A DNA stretch of 40,122 nucleotides, taken from NCBI GenBank assembly GCA_022826195.1, contig JAJDVI010000045.1, positions 1 to 40,122 of the forward strand, in the 5' to 3' direction. Both the position numbers and the translations under genes were made by a program. This stretch comes from Acidobacteriota bacterium. GTDB lineage: Bacteria > Acidobacteriota > Vicinamibacteria > Marinacidobacterales > Marinacidobacteraceae. Shown here in pieces: positions 33,338-40,122 of the stretch. The notes under the pieces were generated by a model. That model did no database searches, was not told where the DNA came from, and saw nothing but the letters and a program-made list of their open reading frames with translations. How positions within the stretch are numbered: position 1 is the first letter of the stretch; each line of letters begins with the position of its first letter.

Positions 33338-34483
33338 TCAGTACGACCTCCGTAGGTACGACGACAGCACCGGATCAACCAGCGTCCAGCGCCCGTCGCC
33401 GCGCCGGTGAATCAGGTCCTCGTGTTCAAGCGCTGCGCGGGCGTGGTTCGCGGTGGACGCGGGCAGTCGGAGAGAGGAAACGAACTGATGCGAGCCCGGG
33501 TGTTCCACCCCGTCCTCGGACTGCGCGATGGCCTTCAGCATGGCGCGCTGGCTGGCCGGAAGCCGCTGCAGCCGGCCGGCAGCTACCCGTCCGTCCTCAT
33601 CCACGATGCGGGACCAATGGGCTTCCACGGACTCGATTTCGGGTGGCAGCTCGCCGCCCCAGAGCCGGGCGCAGAGCGCATTCACATAGTAGGGGTGCCG
33701 CTCGGTGAGCTTGAGGAGTCGGGCGATCACGTCGTCGGCCACCGGCTGCCTCCAGCGGGTTTCGCTCGCGTGCTGGATGAAGGCCCGGTAGTCCGCCTCC
33801 CCGATGCGGTCAAGGGTGATCTTGCGGCACAGCCGGTACAGGGGCCGCTCCTCATCCTCGAACATCCCCGCCAGCAGGTGTCGCTGGCTTCCGGAGAACA
33901 CATAGGCGACGTTCGCTGACCGTTCGACGGCGTGCCGGATGGCGCCTTCGAGGCTGCGCGGCGCGGTCCTGGGGGAAAGGTGCGAGAGCTGCTGGAACTC
34001 GTCGAGCACGAGGACGACCCGGCGCCCGACCATGCCCGCGGCGCGGTCGAGGCCGAGAAGCATCTCGGTGATTCCCCTTGTTGGGGGACCCGGCGGGTTG
34101 AGGCGAATCTTCAGACCCATCGCACCCACGGAGAACTCCGGAGAGAGAGCCCGGAAGGCTTCGGCGAGCCTTTGACCCGCTTGCTTGCCCTGTGGTGCGA
34201 TCCGCGCGCCCACTCCTTCGACCGCCGTCCGGAGCCGGCCTTCAAGGTCCTCGGCGTCGTGGGCAACGAGCAGGTCAACCGTGGCGGCGGCGATTTCGGA
34301 CCGAGCGAGATCCTGCAGGACCTGTTCGATGAGGCTGGTCTTGCCCGTCCGGCGGTGACCCCAGAGCCAGGTGTGCGTGCCGCCGGCGATGTTGCGGCTG
34401 AGCTCCGCGCGCTCCTCCCTGCGGTTGCAGTGGGCGGCTCCCGTCGCGATTCCGAGCGGGAAGAGGTCCATGCCGGCTGCCAT
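33338..34483 (-). CDS. AAA/STAND-type ATPase of the archaeal ATPase family
   Basis: A 381-aa P-loop ATPase: Walker A GHRRTGKTS (42-50), Walker B RRVVLVLDEFQQL (154-166), a sensor-like YVFSGSQRHLL (194-204), and a C-terminal helical/winged region (LPASQRAMLKAIAQ...). This is the pattern of the archaeal ATPase family (PF01637-like), whose members are often found in mobile loci. A second ATG 12 nt in (MDLFPLG) could be the start. A palindromic operator lies about 26 bp upstream. Confidence 0.8.
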   Translation of the reverse strand: MAAGMDLFPLGIATGAAHCNRREERAELSRNIAGGTHTWLWGHRRTGKTSLIEQVLQDLARSEIAAATVDLLVAHDAEDLEGRLRTAVEGVGARIAPQGKQAGQRLAEAFRALSPEFSVGAMGLKIRLNPPGPPTRGITEMLLGLDRAAGMVGRRVVLVLDEFQQLSHLSPRTAPRSLEGAIRHAVERSANVAYVFSGSQRHLLAGMFEDEERPLYRLCRKITLDRIGEADYRAFIQHASETRWRQPVADDVIARLLKLTERHPYYVNALCARLWGGELPPEIESVEAHWSRIVDEDGRVAAGRLQRLPASQRAMLKAIAQSEDGVEHPGSHQFVSSLRLPASTANHARAALEHEDLIHRRGDGRWTLVDPVLSSYLRRSY

Positions 34484-34508
34484 GTGATGAATCTTACTCC
34501 AATGTTAG

Positions 34509-34538
34509 TTGGACCAATAATTGTTGGTCCAACAATTA
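34509..34538. promoter_or_regulatory. Overlapping palindromic operator before the ATPase gene
   Basis: TAATTGTTGG-T-CCAACAATTA (34518-34538) is a perfect 10-bp palindrome. TTGGACCAA (34509-34517) and TTGGTCCAA (34524-34532) form a second overlapping inverted repeat. The AT-rich block stands out from the GC-rich surroundings and lies directly upstream of the minus-strand ATPase start. Confidence 0.7.
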
Positions 34539-34688
34539 TGGAAGTCACCCTTTCTTCGTGGCGGCGCGCCCGGGGCACTGGGTCGTCACACTCGGGAGAG
34601 GGCTCTTCCAGCGGGGGATGGCTCTGCCGCCAAACGTGGCCTCGGCGGACGTTCGCAGCGTAGCGGGGGTCGGTCTCCGGCGCAGATT

Positions 34689-34774
34689 TACTTGATTGAC
34701 AACGTGTCGCCGAGGCGTGTCCATATGCTAAGTCATTGATTAATAACAGACAGTGCTACTTGACCGGTACTTGA
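34689..34774 (+). repeat. Three TACTTGA boxes upstream of the RecG-like gene
   Basis: TACTTGA occurs at 34689-34695, 34757-34763 and 34768-34774. Three more copies follow the same gene at 35840, 35883 and 35907. The set may be regulatory or may mark the ends of an inserted segment. Confidence 0.45.
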
Positions 34775-34814
34775 CTCCGACTATCGAAGTGACCGGGTTC
34801 CTTTCGAGAACGGG

Positions 34815-35804
34815 TTGGCCGCAGAGGGCCTCAGCGACGCTGACGTCGTGCAGCTACTCGATTGTCCGACGTACTTCCGGCACCTCGGCCTCCCGATGCC
34901 TGCGAGTCGGCGCGCGGTCCTGGCGGCGATCTCTCAGGACAAGCTGATACGCCGCGCCGCCCGTGGCTGGGCGGTCACGAACCTTGGGGCCATCCTGTTA
35001 GCCAATCGCCTGCATGATTTCGCCCGCCTCGGGCGGAAGGCGCTACGGGTAATCCGGTACGCCGGGTCCCGGCGAACCAACGACGCCCGGGAGTGGGAGT
35101 TCGAGAGTGGATACGCCGTGTCGTTCGACCGGGTCGAAAAACACCTGGATGCGCTACTTCCTTCGCGCGAGGTTCTCGAAGGCGCCCGCCGGCGGGTCGA
35201 ATGGGCGTTCCCGCCCTCAGCGGTGCGCGAAATCGTCGCCAACGCCCTGATCCATCAGGACCTTGAGGTGACCGGCGCCGGACCGATGTTCGAGATCTTC
35301 GACCGGCGCATCGAGATCACGAATCCCGGGGAGCCGCTGGTGGCGACGGACCGCTTCGTGGATGCCGCGCCCCAGTCCCGGAACGAAGCGCTCGCCTCAC
35401 TGATGCGACGGTTTGATTTCTGCGAGGAGCGCGGAGTGGGGATCGACCGGGTCGTGGAACTCGTCGAGGCGTTTCAGATGCCCCCGCCGTCGTTTCAGAA
35501 ACCCAACGGCTTCACCCGCGTGATCCTGTACGGCCGTAAGGAGCTGAAGGAGATGGCGGCCGCCGAGCGGGTGTGGGCGTGCTATCTCCACGCCTGCCTC
35601 CGCTACGTGGGAGGCCAATTCCTCACGAACACCTCGTTACGCGGCCGGTTCGGTGTCGCCGAGAAGAACCGGGCGATGATTTCCCGGATCATTCGCCAGG
35701 CTGTGCGGGAGAGCGCAATCGTTCCCGTTGACGCCTCCGCCGGGCCCAAGACCATGAGGTACATCCCGTTCTGGGCGGCGCCCGAGTCGGCCAACGGCGG
35801 CTGA
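34815..35804 (+). CDS. RecG C-terminal-like ATP-binding protein lacking its AlbA_2 domain
   Basis: A 329-aa product with weak TTG start; the frame is open back to 34764. It matches the middle and end of putative transcriptional regulators with HATPase_c_4: GLSDADVVQLLD, then WAVTNLGAILLA, REIVANALIHQD (N-box-like), IEITNPGEPLV and RNEALASLMRR, and a C-terminal winged region ending RYIPFWA. In that family these are preceded by an AlbA_2 domain (with WVEFK-like start), about 190 residues, which is missing. The gene is therefore 5'-truncated, either a pseudogene or a shortened protein. It is flanked by TACTTGA boxes. Confidence 0.65.
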   Translation: MAAEGLSDADVVQLLDCPTYFRHLGLPMPASRRAVLAAISQDKLIRRAARGWAVTNLGAILLANRLHDFARLGRKALRVIRYAGSRRTNDAREWEFESGYAVSFDRVEKHLDALLPSREVLEGARRRVEWAFPPSAVREIVANALIHQDLEVTGAGPMFEIFDRRIEITNPGEPLVATDRFVDAAPQSRNEALASLMRRFDFCEERGVGIDRVVELVEAFQMPPPSFQKPNGFTRVILYGRKELKEMAAAERVWACYLHACLRYVGGQFLTNTSLRGRFGVAEKNRAMISRIIRQAVRESAIVPVDASAGPKTMRYIPFWAAPESANGG

Positions 35805-35839
35805 TCTGGTTCATGAGTCGGGTCCCGACCGGCTGGCTT

Positions 35840-35913
35840 TACTTGACTGAGATCCCGGAATACAGTTGACACGTCCTCTAAGTACTTGATTTTGCGACCT
35901 TTGATCTACTTGA
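35840..35913 (+). repeat. Three TACTTGA boxes downstream of the RecG-like gene
   Basis: Copies at 35840-35846, 35883-35889 and 35907-35913. The middle one sits in CCTCTAAGTACTTGA, whose first 11 bases also occur at about 28973-28983 upstream of the winged-helix gene. Confidence 0.45.
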
Positions 35914-36032
35914 CGTTGTTGGCGCCGAGCTCCTTTCCGCGGCCGTTCTGCTCAGTCAGAGGTGAGCTGGTTCGGCCAGGTTGCGCTTCGCGGCAACTGA
36001 GTGGCGGTGCCGGTAGGTCCGTACCACCGACG

Positions 36033-37193
36033 TCAGATCACGTTTTCTTCGGGCGCCACCGCTCCGCCCGCGAATCGCGCCACCGAAAACGCGCTGATAT
36101 CCAGCGTCCGCGACTCCCCGTCCACGATCACCTCCGAGATCGCCCGTCCCACGGCCGGAGCGTGTTGCATTCCGTGTCCCGAGAACCCGTTCGCCAGCAC
36201 GAAACGGGGCACCTCCGGCACCGGGCCCAGAATCGCGTTGTGGTCGGGTGACACCTCGTAGAGCCCGGCGTGCGCGGCCTTCATGGACGCCTCCTCGACC
36301 CGGGGCAGCCGCCAGGCCGCGTTTTCCCACACCTGGGCAAGGTGGTCGAGGTCCGGGGTCTGTGAGAACCCGGGCGGCTCGTTCGGGTCCGAGTCGCCGA
36401 TCAGCATCCCTCCGCTGTGAAGGTGCATGTACGCCCCCGTCCCCCAATCGATCGTCAGCGGCATGTCCTCGCGCACCCACGACATGGGTTCCGTCGTGAA
36501 GAACTGACGCCTCACCGGCGACACGGGCACGTCCACTCCCAGCAAATCCCCCACCTGGGCCGCCCACGGGCCCGCGGCGTTCACGAGCCAGTCGCACTCC
36601 CACCGCTCTCCGCCGGCCAACAGCGAGAACCCGCCTCCCGGAAGCACCGTCACCGCGGTCACTTCGCATCCGCGCCGGAGCTCCGCGCCGCCCCGGCGCG
36701 CCAAAGACCCGTACCCGGACACCAGCGCCGCCGGGGTCGCGACCCCGTCCTCGCCGCAGAAGGTCGCGCCGACCAAGTCGTCCGTCCGGATGCCCGGCAG
36801 GATCCGTTCCGCTTCCTCCGGGGTGATCACCTCCACCGGGGCCCCGAGCGCGCGCTGGACTTTCGCCGTCTCGGTGAACCGCTCGAGATCCGCTTCCGAG
36901 TTCAGCAGGAACAGGTAGCCGTACTGCACGAAATCCGCGTCCACCCCGGTGCGGTCCTCAAAGTTCCGGATCTCCTCGATGGAATACCGCGAGAGCGCCA
37001 CGTTCGCCGCGGTCGTGAACTGAAGCCGCACCCCGCCGGCGGCCTTCGCGGTCGAGCCCGTGCCGAGCAGGTCCTCCCGCTCGAAGACCACCACCCGGCC
37101 GGCCTTCCGCTCCACGAGGTGCGCCGCGATGGATGCGCCCATCACCCCGCCCCCCACGATGGCGACGTCGGCGAATCGCTGCCCGCCCATCAC
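36033..37193 (-). CDS. FAD-dependent amine oxidoreductase (DAO family)
   Basis: A 386-aa flavoenzyme of the glycine/sarcosine oxidase (DAO) family. The Rossmann motif VAIVGGGVMGASIAAHL (residues 10-26) binds FAD; the C-terminal GLYEVSPDHNAILGPVPEV and GFSGHGMQHAPAVGRAISE are the usual second flavin region of sarcosine oxidase beta-like and dimethylglycine dehydrogenase-like enzymes. The substrate is probably an N-methyl amino acid or similar amine. It is transcribed divergently from citrate synthase. A decayed copy of its 3' end lies at 33145-33330. Confidence 0.88.
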   Translation of the reverse strand: MMGGQRFADVAIVGGGVMGASIAAHLVERKAGRVVVFEREDLLGTGSTAKAAGGVRLQFTTAANVALSRYSIEEIRNFEDRTGVDADFVQYGYLFLLNSEADLERFTETAKVQRALGAPVEVITPEEAERILPGIRTDDLVGATFCGEDGVATPAALVSGYGSLARRGGAELRRGCEVTAVTVLPGGGFSLLAGGERWECDWLVNAAGPWAAQVGDLLGVDVPVSPVRRQFFTTEPMSWVREDMPLTIDWGTGAYMHLHSGGMLIGDSDPNEPPGFSQTPDLDHLAQVWENAAWRLPRVEEASMKAAHAGLYEVSPDHNAILGPVPEVPRFVLANGFSGHGMQHAPAVGRAISEVIVDGESRTLDISAFSVARFAGGAVAPEENVI

Positions 37194-37258
37194 GCTCGAC
37201 CCCGGGAATACCGCGGCTGCGGCCGTTTTTCTGGCATCGGTTTCCGCATGTTCACCGA

Positions 37259-37264
37259 TAAAAT
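37259..37264 (+). promoter_or_regulatory. -10 box of leaderless citrate synthase promoter
   Basis: TAAAAT is followed by 9 nt and then the TTG at 37274. No Shine-Dalgarno sequence is present. Confidence 0.5.
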
Positions 37265-37273
37265 TACGCCCCC

Positions 37274-38578
37274 TTGAGCGAGAAGAACGGAACGGAAGCC
37301 GACGCCCCCCTTACGGAGGGGGCCCTGACCCTCACCGACAGCCGCACCGGGGCCGACTACCGCCTCGACATCGAACACGGCGCCGTCCGCGCCGCTGGGC
37401 TCAGCCAGGTACGCGCCGGCGAAGACGATCCCGGGATCGCCGCCTACGACCCGGCGTTCAAGAACACCGCCGCCTGCATCAGCCGGATCACCTACATCGA
37501 CGGTGACAAGGGCATCCTCCGCTACCGCGGCTACCCCATCGAGCAGCTCGCCGAGGGTTCGAGCTACCTCGACATCGCCTGGCTGGTCCTGAACGGCGAA
37601 CTGCCGACACCCGAAGAGAGCGCGAGCTGGCGGGCCGAGATCACCGGCCTCCAGGCCGTCTCCGACCCGCTGCCCCGGTTGCTCGACGGGTTCAACGAGG
37701 ACGGCCACCCGATGGCGATGTTCATCGCGCTGCTGTCCGGGCTCGGCGCCCAGCACCCCGACTCTAAGAACGTGACCGACCCCGCGTGCCGGGCGTTCCA
37801 CATCAAGCGGCTCATCGGGGCCGCCCCCACTCTCGCCGCGATGACCTACCGGCGGGGGAAGGGCCTCGCCCCCGTCGCGCCCGACGAGAGCCTGAGCTTC
37901 CCCGCGAACTTCCTGCGGATGGTGTTCGGCGAGGACGCCGCCATCGATCCGACGCTCGAGCGGGCGATGGACGTTCTTTTCATCCTGCATGCCGACCACG
38001 AGCAGAACTGCTCCACCTCCGCGATGCGGGGGGTGGGCAGCGCTCACGCCGATCCCTACTCCTCGGCCGCTGCCGCGTCCGCGGCGCTCTACGGCCCGCT
38101 CCACGGCGGCGCCAACGAGGCCGTGCTGAAGATGCTCACCGAGATCGGCAGCAAGGACCGCGTGAACGACTTCCTGAAGGAGGTCAAGAGCGGGTCCCGC
38201 CGACTCATGGGCTTCGGCCACCGCGTCTACAAGAGCTACGACCCGCGCGCCAAGATCATCAAGCGGACCGCCTACGAGGTCTTCGAGGTCACCGGACGGA
38301 ATCCGAAGATCGACATCGCGCTCGAGCTGGAGCGGATCGCGCTCCAGGAGGACTACTTCATCCGGCGCCGGCTCTACCCGAACGTGGACTTCTACTCCGG
38401 GATCATCTACGAGGCGCTCGGCTTCCCGGTGGGGCTCTTCCCGGTGCTCTTCGCGGTGCCGCGGATGTCCGGCTGGCTCGCCCAGTGGCAGGAGATGCTG
38501 GAGGATCCGGAGCAGAAGATCGCGCGGCCGAAGCAGTTGTATTTGGGTTACGACGAGCGGCCGGTCCCGGCGGGGTGA
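37274..38578 (+). CDS. gltA: Citrate synthase
   Basis: A 434-aa type II citrate synthase: condenses acetyl-CoA with oxaloacetate at the entry of the TCA cycle. Catalytic His277 (GPLHGGANEAV), His316 (GFGHRVYK) and Asp372 (NVDFYSG) are all present, as is HADHEQNCSTS (239-249). An N-terminal beta domain (about 15-60) as in Gram-negative enzymes is present. Start is TTG with the -10 box 9 nt upstream (leaderless). A core housekeeping gene, useful as a phylogenetic marker for this window. Confidence 0.97.
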   Translation: MSEKNGTEADAPLTEGALTLTDSRTGADYRLDIEHGAVRAAGLSQVRAGEDDPGIAAYDPAFKNTAACISRITYIDGDKGILRYRGYPIEQLAEGSSYLDIAWLVLNGELPTPEESASWRAEITGLQAVSDPLPRLLDGFNEDGHPMAMFIALLSGLGAQHPDSKNVTDPACRAFHIKRLIGAAPTLAAMTYRRGKGLAPVAPDESLSFPANFLRMVFGEDAAIDPTLERAMDVLFILHADHEQNCSTSAMRGVGSAHADPYSSAAAASAALYGPLHGGANEAVLKMLTEIGSKDRVNDFLKEVKSGSRRLMGFGHRVYKSYDPRAKIIKRTAYEVFEVTGRNPKIDIALELERIALQEDYFIRRRLYPNVDFYSGIIYEALGFPVGLFPVLFAVPRMSGWLAQWQEMLEDPEQKIARPKQLYLGYDERPVPAG

Positions 38579-38625
38579 ACTGGCGGCGCTCCCCTGCGCC
38601 TCCGAATTGACTTGGGGAGTTCGCC

Positions 38626-38847
38626 ATGATCGCCAATGAGAGGCAGTACGGGATCACGCAAAAGAAGGCGGCCGGCTTTGCCATTGCCATCGAGCAGTCC
38701 GACACGAACTCGCAGGAGCGCACCGACGTGCATCCACGGCTGGTGCGGGCCGAACTGGAGGCCCTGAAGAGCCAACTGGCGAACTTGCGGGCCGAACTCG
38801 GGGTGTACGAGGAGTTGAAGTCGGCGGATCGGGCGGCGATTCGGTAG
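38626..38847 (+). CDS. Short protein matching only the N-terminal part of a HTH regulator family
   Basis: A 73-aa ORF. NERQYGITQKKAAGFAIAI, then DVHPRLVRAELEALKSQLANL (in part) and ELGVYEELK match the helical N-terminal region of XRE-type regulators that normally continue into a helix-turn-helix of about 60 residues. Here a stop follows instead. It may be a stand-alone dimerisation module or a truncated gene. GGGGAG lies about 8-10 nt before the ATG. Confidence 0.55.
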   Translation: MIANERQYGITQKKAAGFAIAIEQSDTNSQERTDVHPRLVRAELEALKSQLANLRAELGVYEELKSADRAAIR

Positions 38848-38874
38848 CGTCGTTCGACGAACTCGCGAACGGCC

Positions 38875-39633
38875 TCAGGTAGTCACACCGTCCAGATCCA
38901 CGATGACGGGAGCGGCCTCGGTTCGGTAGTCCAGGTCTACCCAGGCATCGCGCAGGCAGTCCGCCAGACGCTTGCTGCCCAGGACCAGGTGAAGCCTCGA
39001 CGTGCCTTCCTCCAGCCACTGGAAACCGAAGTTGAAGCCGTCCTTGCCGTCCGGATGCGCCCGGCGGTAGAGGTCCACGAATCCGAGTTCACAGAGCCGC
39101 GCCAGTTCCTGCTGCTCCCGTTGGCTATACGCGCTTCGCGGCCGGGGACGGCGACCGTCCGGCAGCACGTTGAAGTCTCCACACAACAGGCTCGGCCGCT
39201 CGGCGTAGCCCTCCTTCTGGACGTGCTCCCTCAAACGCCGCAGCCAGGCCACCCGGCGTTCGATGGCCTGCTCGTTGCCGTACTTGCGTGGGTTTCCGTA
39301 CGGAGCGTAGATGGACGAGAACCGTATCTGCCCGGTGTCCACGGTCAGCAGGCGGGCCCCGTTCGCTTCCGGACAAGGCAGACCCCGGAAGCGGACCTCA
39401 GGCTTCGGCAGCTCCCGCCGGCTCAGCACGGCGACACCGTAGTCCGTCCGTCCGGTCGGACCGAACGCCGCGCTGTGGTAGCCGTTTTCCTCCAGAACGC
39501 GGGTCGGGAATGCGGCCTCGGACACGGAGATCTTCTGGAGCGCCACGATGTCGGGCTTCCTGTCTGCGAGCCAGTCCAGGACCGCGGGTAGACGCTTTCG
39601 GATGCTTCGGACGGATGACGTTGCGATCCGCAT
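38875..39633 (-). CDS. Exonuclease III-like protein without catalytic residues
   Basis: A 252-aa protein of the EEP (exonuclease III/AP endonuclease) fold. The start is the ATG at 39633, with GAGGAGAG a few nt upstream. It begins MRIATSSVRSIRKRLP, where active enzymes have WNVNSIR: the catalytic Asn7 is Ser7. The metal-binding Glu of LQETK is Lys34 (LQKIS); Asp of RIDH is His215 (RLHLVL); and the SDHAPV His is Ala240 (TEAAPV). Tyr109 and CGDFNV (151-156) remain. The reading frame is intact and the fold conserved, so it is likely expressed as a non-catalytic DNA-binding or protein-binding relative. Confidence 0.8.
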   Translation of the reverse strand: MRIATSSVRSIRKRLPAVLDWLADRKPDIVALQKISVSEAAFPTRVLEENGYHSAAFGPTGRTDYGVAVLSRRELPKPEVRFRGLPCPEANGARLLTVDTGQIRFSSIYAPYGNPRKYGNEQAIERRVAWLRRLREHVQKEGYAERPSLLCGDFNVLPDGRRPRPRSAYSQREQQELARLCELGFVDLYRRAHPDGKDGFNFGFQWLEEGTSRLHLVLGSKRLADCLRDAWVDLDYRTEAAPVIVDLDGVTT

Positions 39634-39743
39634 GGGTTCTCTCCTCGGGGCGCGAACGGTAGCGACGGAGGATGCCAAATGCTGTCAGGGCGTCAGCCGG
39701 ACCCGGCTGGGTAGGCGCGCCCTTCAGGCGGTTCGGCGCCACG

Positions 39744-39982
39744 CGCTCTGCGGGCCTGCGGCCCGCGTGCCGGCCGAAGCCGGCGTTCCAAGCCGTGTGC
39801 GACACCGGCGCACTTGAGTTCCGCGCCGAGGTGGGAGCCGCCTTGTCCGGGTGGGGTTGTGACGTGCGCGGCGCGGAGCGCCGCGGTGCCGGTCTGGAGA
39901 CCGGCGTTCCAAGCCGTACCGGCGGCCTCCGGGCTTGAAGTCCGCGCCGAGGTGGGGGCCGCCTTGTCCGGGTGGGGTTGTG
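39744..39982 (+). repeat. Two REP-like elements (copies h and i) in a 121-bp tandem unit
   Basis: REP copies lie at 39744-39797 and 39866-39919. The DNA following each (CCGCGCCGAGGTGGGAGCC... to GGGTTGTG, 39821-39861 and 39942-39982) is repeated 121 bp apart. This is the same composite layout as at 27.3-27.6 kb. The last unit ends exactly where the insertion-sequence end begins. Confidence 0.7.
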
Positions 39983-40122
39983 TGTCAAACGACAGGTAAG
40001 GATCGGTCTTAAACGACACCCACTTTGTCAGGGGTGTGAGTCGTTGGGAGAGTCTGCGGTTCTCGTAACGGGGGAACCGGCGTGGCGCTCAGCAAGGATT
40101 TACGGATGACGATCAGGACGCT
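39983..40122 (+). mobile_element. Left end of a probable IS21-family insertion sequence (cut by window)
   Basis: TGTCAAACGACA (39983-39994) and the related CTTAAACGACACC (40008-40020) are of the kind seen at IS21-type ends, which start with TGT and carry short internal repeats. An istA-like start follows. The right end lies outside the window. Confidence 0.5.
40082..40122 (+). CDS. Partial istA-like transposase (5' end)
   Basis: GTG start after GGGGGAA; only VALSKDLRMTIRTL can be read before the window ends. LRMTIRTL resembles the first helix of IS21 IstA proteins. Too short for certainty. Confidence 0.4.
   Translation, partial: MALSKDLRMTIRT

Noticed and set aside
32755..33378. 207-codon minus-strand gene between Fic and the ATPase
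   Set aside because: It joins part of an FAD-oxidase remnant with unrelated sequence and runs into the 3' end of fic; it is pseudogene debris.

Overview
This is a high-GC chromosomal segment from a Gram-negative (diderm) bacterium. It has several lipobox proteins, a System I cytochrome c maturation (ccm) operon, a DUF5916 outer-membrane-type protein and many proline-rich lipoproteins. That mix suggests Acidobacteriota or Gemmatimonadota; this is an inference from gene style, not from a marker gene. No rRNA, tRNA or CRISPR array was seen. At least five genes have a TAnnnT -10 hexamer ending only 7-9 nt before the start codon and no Shine-Dalgarno sequence, so leaderless transcripts look common. 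A dispersed REP-like hairpin family occurs at nine places between genes.

Layout. 0.1-1.8 kb: an inactive M16-peptidase-like lipoprotein whose 3' end is duplicated around a REP element. 1.9-4.8 kb: a sensor kinase fused to its own receiver and winged-helix DNA-binding domains, with a repeat-rich upstream region facing 4.8-8.7 kb. That stretch is a tandem duplication of a metalloprotease-like lipoprotein that has lost its HExxH, plus a second lipoprotein; one copy of the first gene is a frameshifted pseudogene. 8.7-10.1 kb: a GlxA-type AraC regulator with a parS-like palindrome just upstream. 10.4-17.7 kb: an accessory region with lower GC holding a 23-residue MORN-like repeat protein and a decayed relative, a patatin-like lipase with an upstream small membrane protein, two paralogous secreted proteins, and two proteins with PPC-like domains.

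18.0-26.0 kb: minus-strand operon ccmE-ccmF-ccmH-ccmI-like-unknown-ccmA-ccmB followed by a DUF5916 gene. CcmE carries the CxxxY heme-binding variant, and ccmC, ccmD and ccmG are not in the window. 26.1-28.5 kb: a PLP enzyme and an unusual HhH-GPD (DNA glycosylase-like) protein with a zinc-ribbon-like cysteine set, followed by about twelve 32-bp tandem repeats. 29.0-35.9 kb: a mobile or defence-like block with a winged-helix protein, an ORF6N protein, a Phd/PIN toxin-antitoxin pair, a Fic protein behind five exact-period 12-bp iterons, remnants of a YgjP-type peptidase and of an FAD oxidase, an AAA ATPase behind a strong palindromic operator, and a RecG-C-terminal-like protein that lacks its N-terminal AlbA_2 domain.

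36.0-40.1 kb: an FAD-dependent oxidase, citrate synthase, a truncated regulator-like small protein, an exonuclease III homologue that has lost its catalytic residues, further REP units, and the left end of what looks like an IS21-family element. The recurring theme is degenerate enzymes (M16, HExxH, ExoIII), local gene duplication, and small interaction or toxin modules inserted between core genes.
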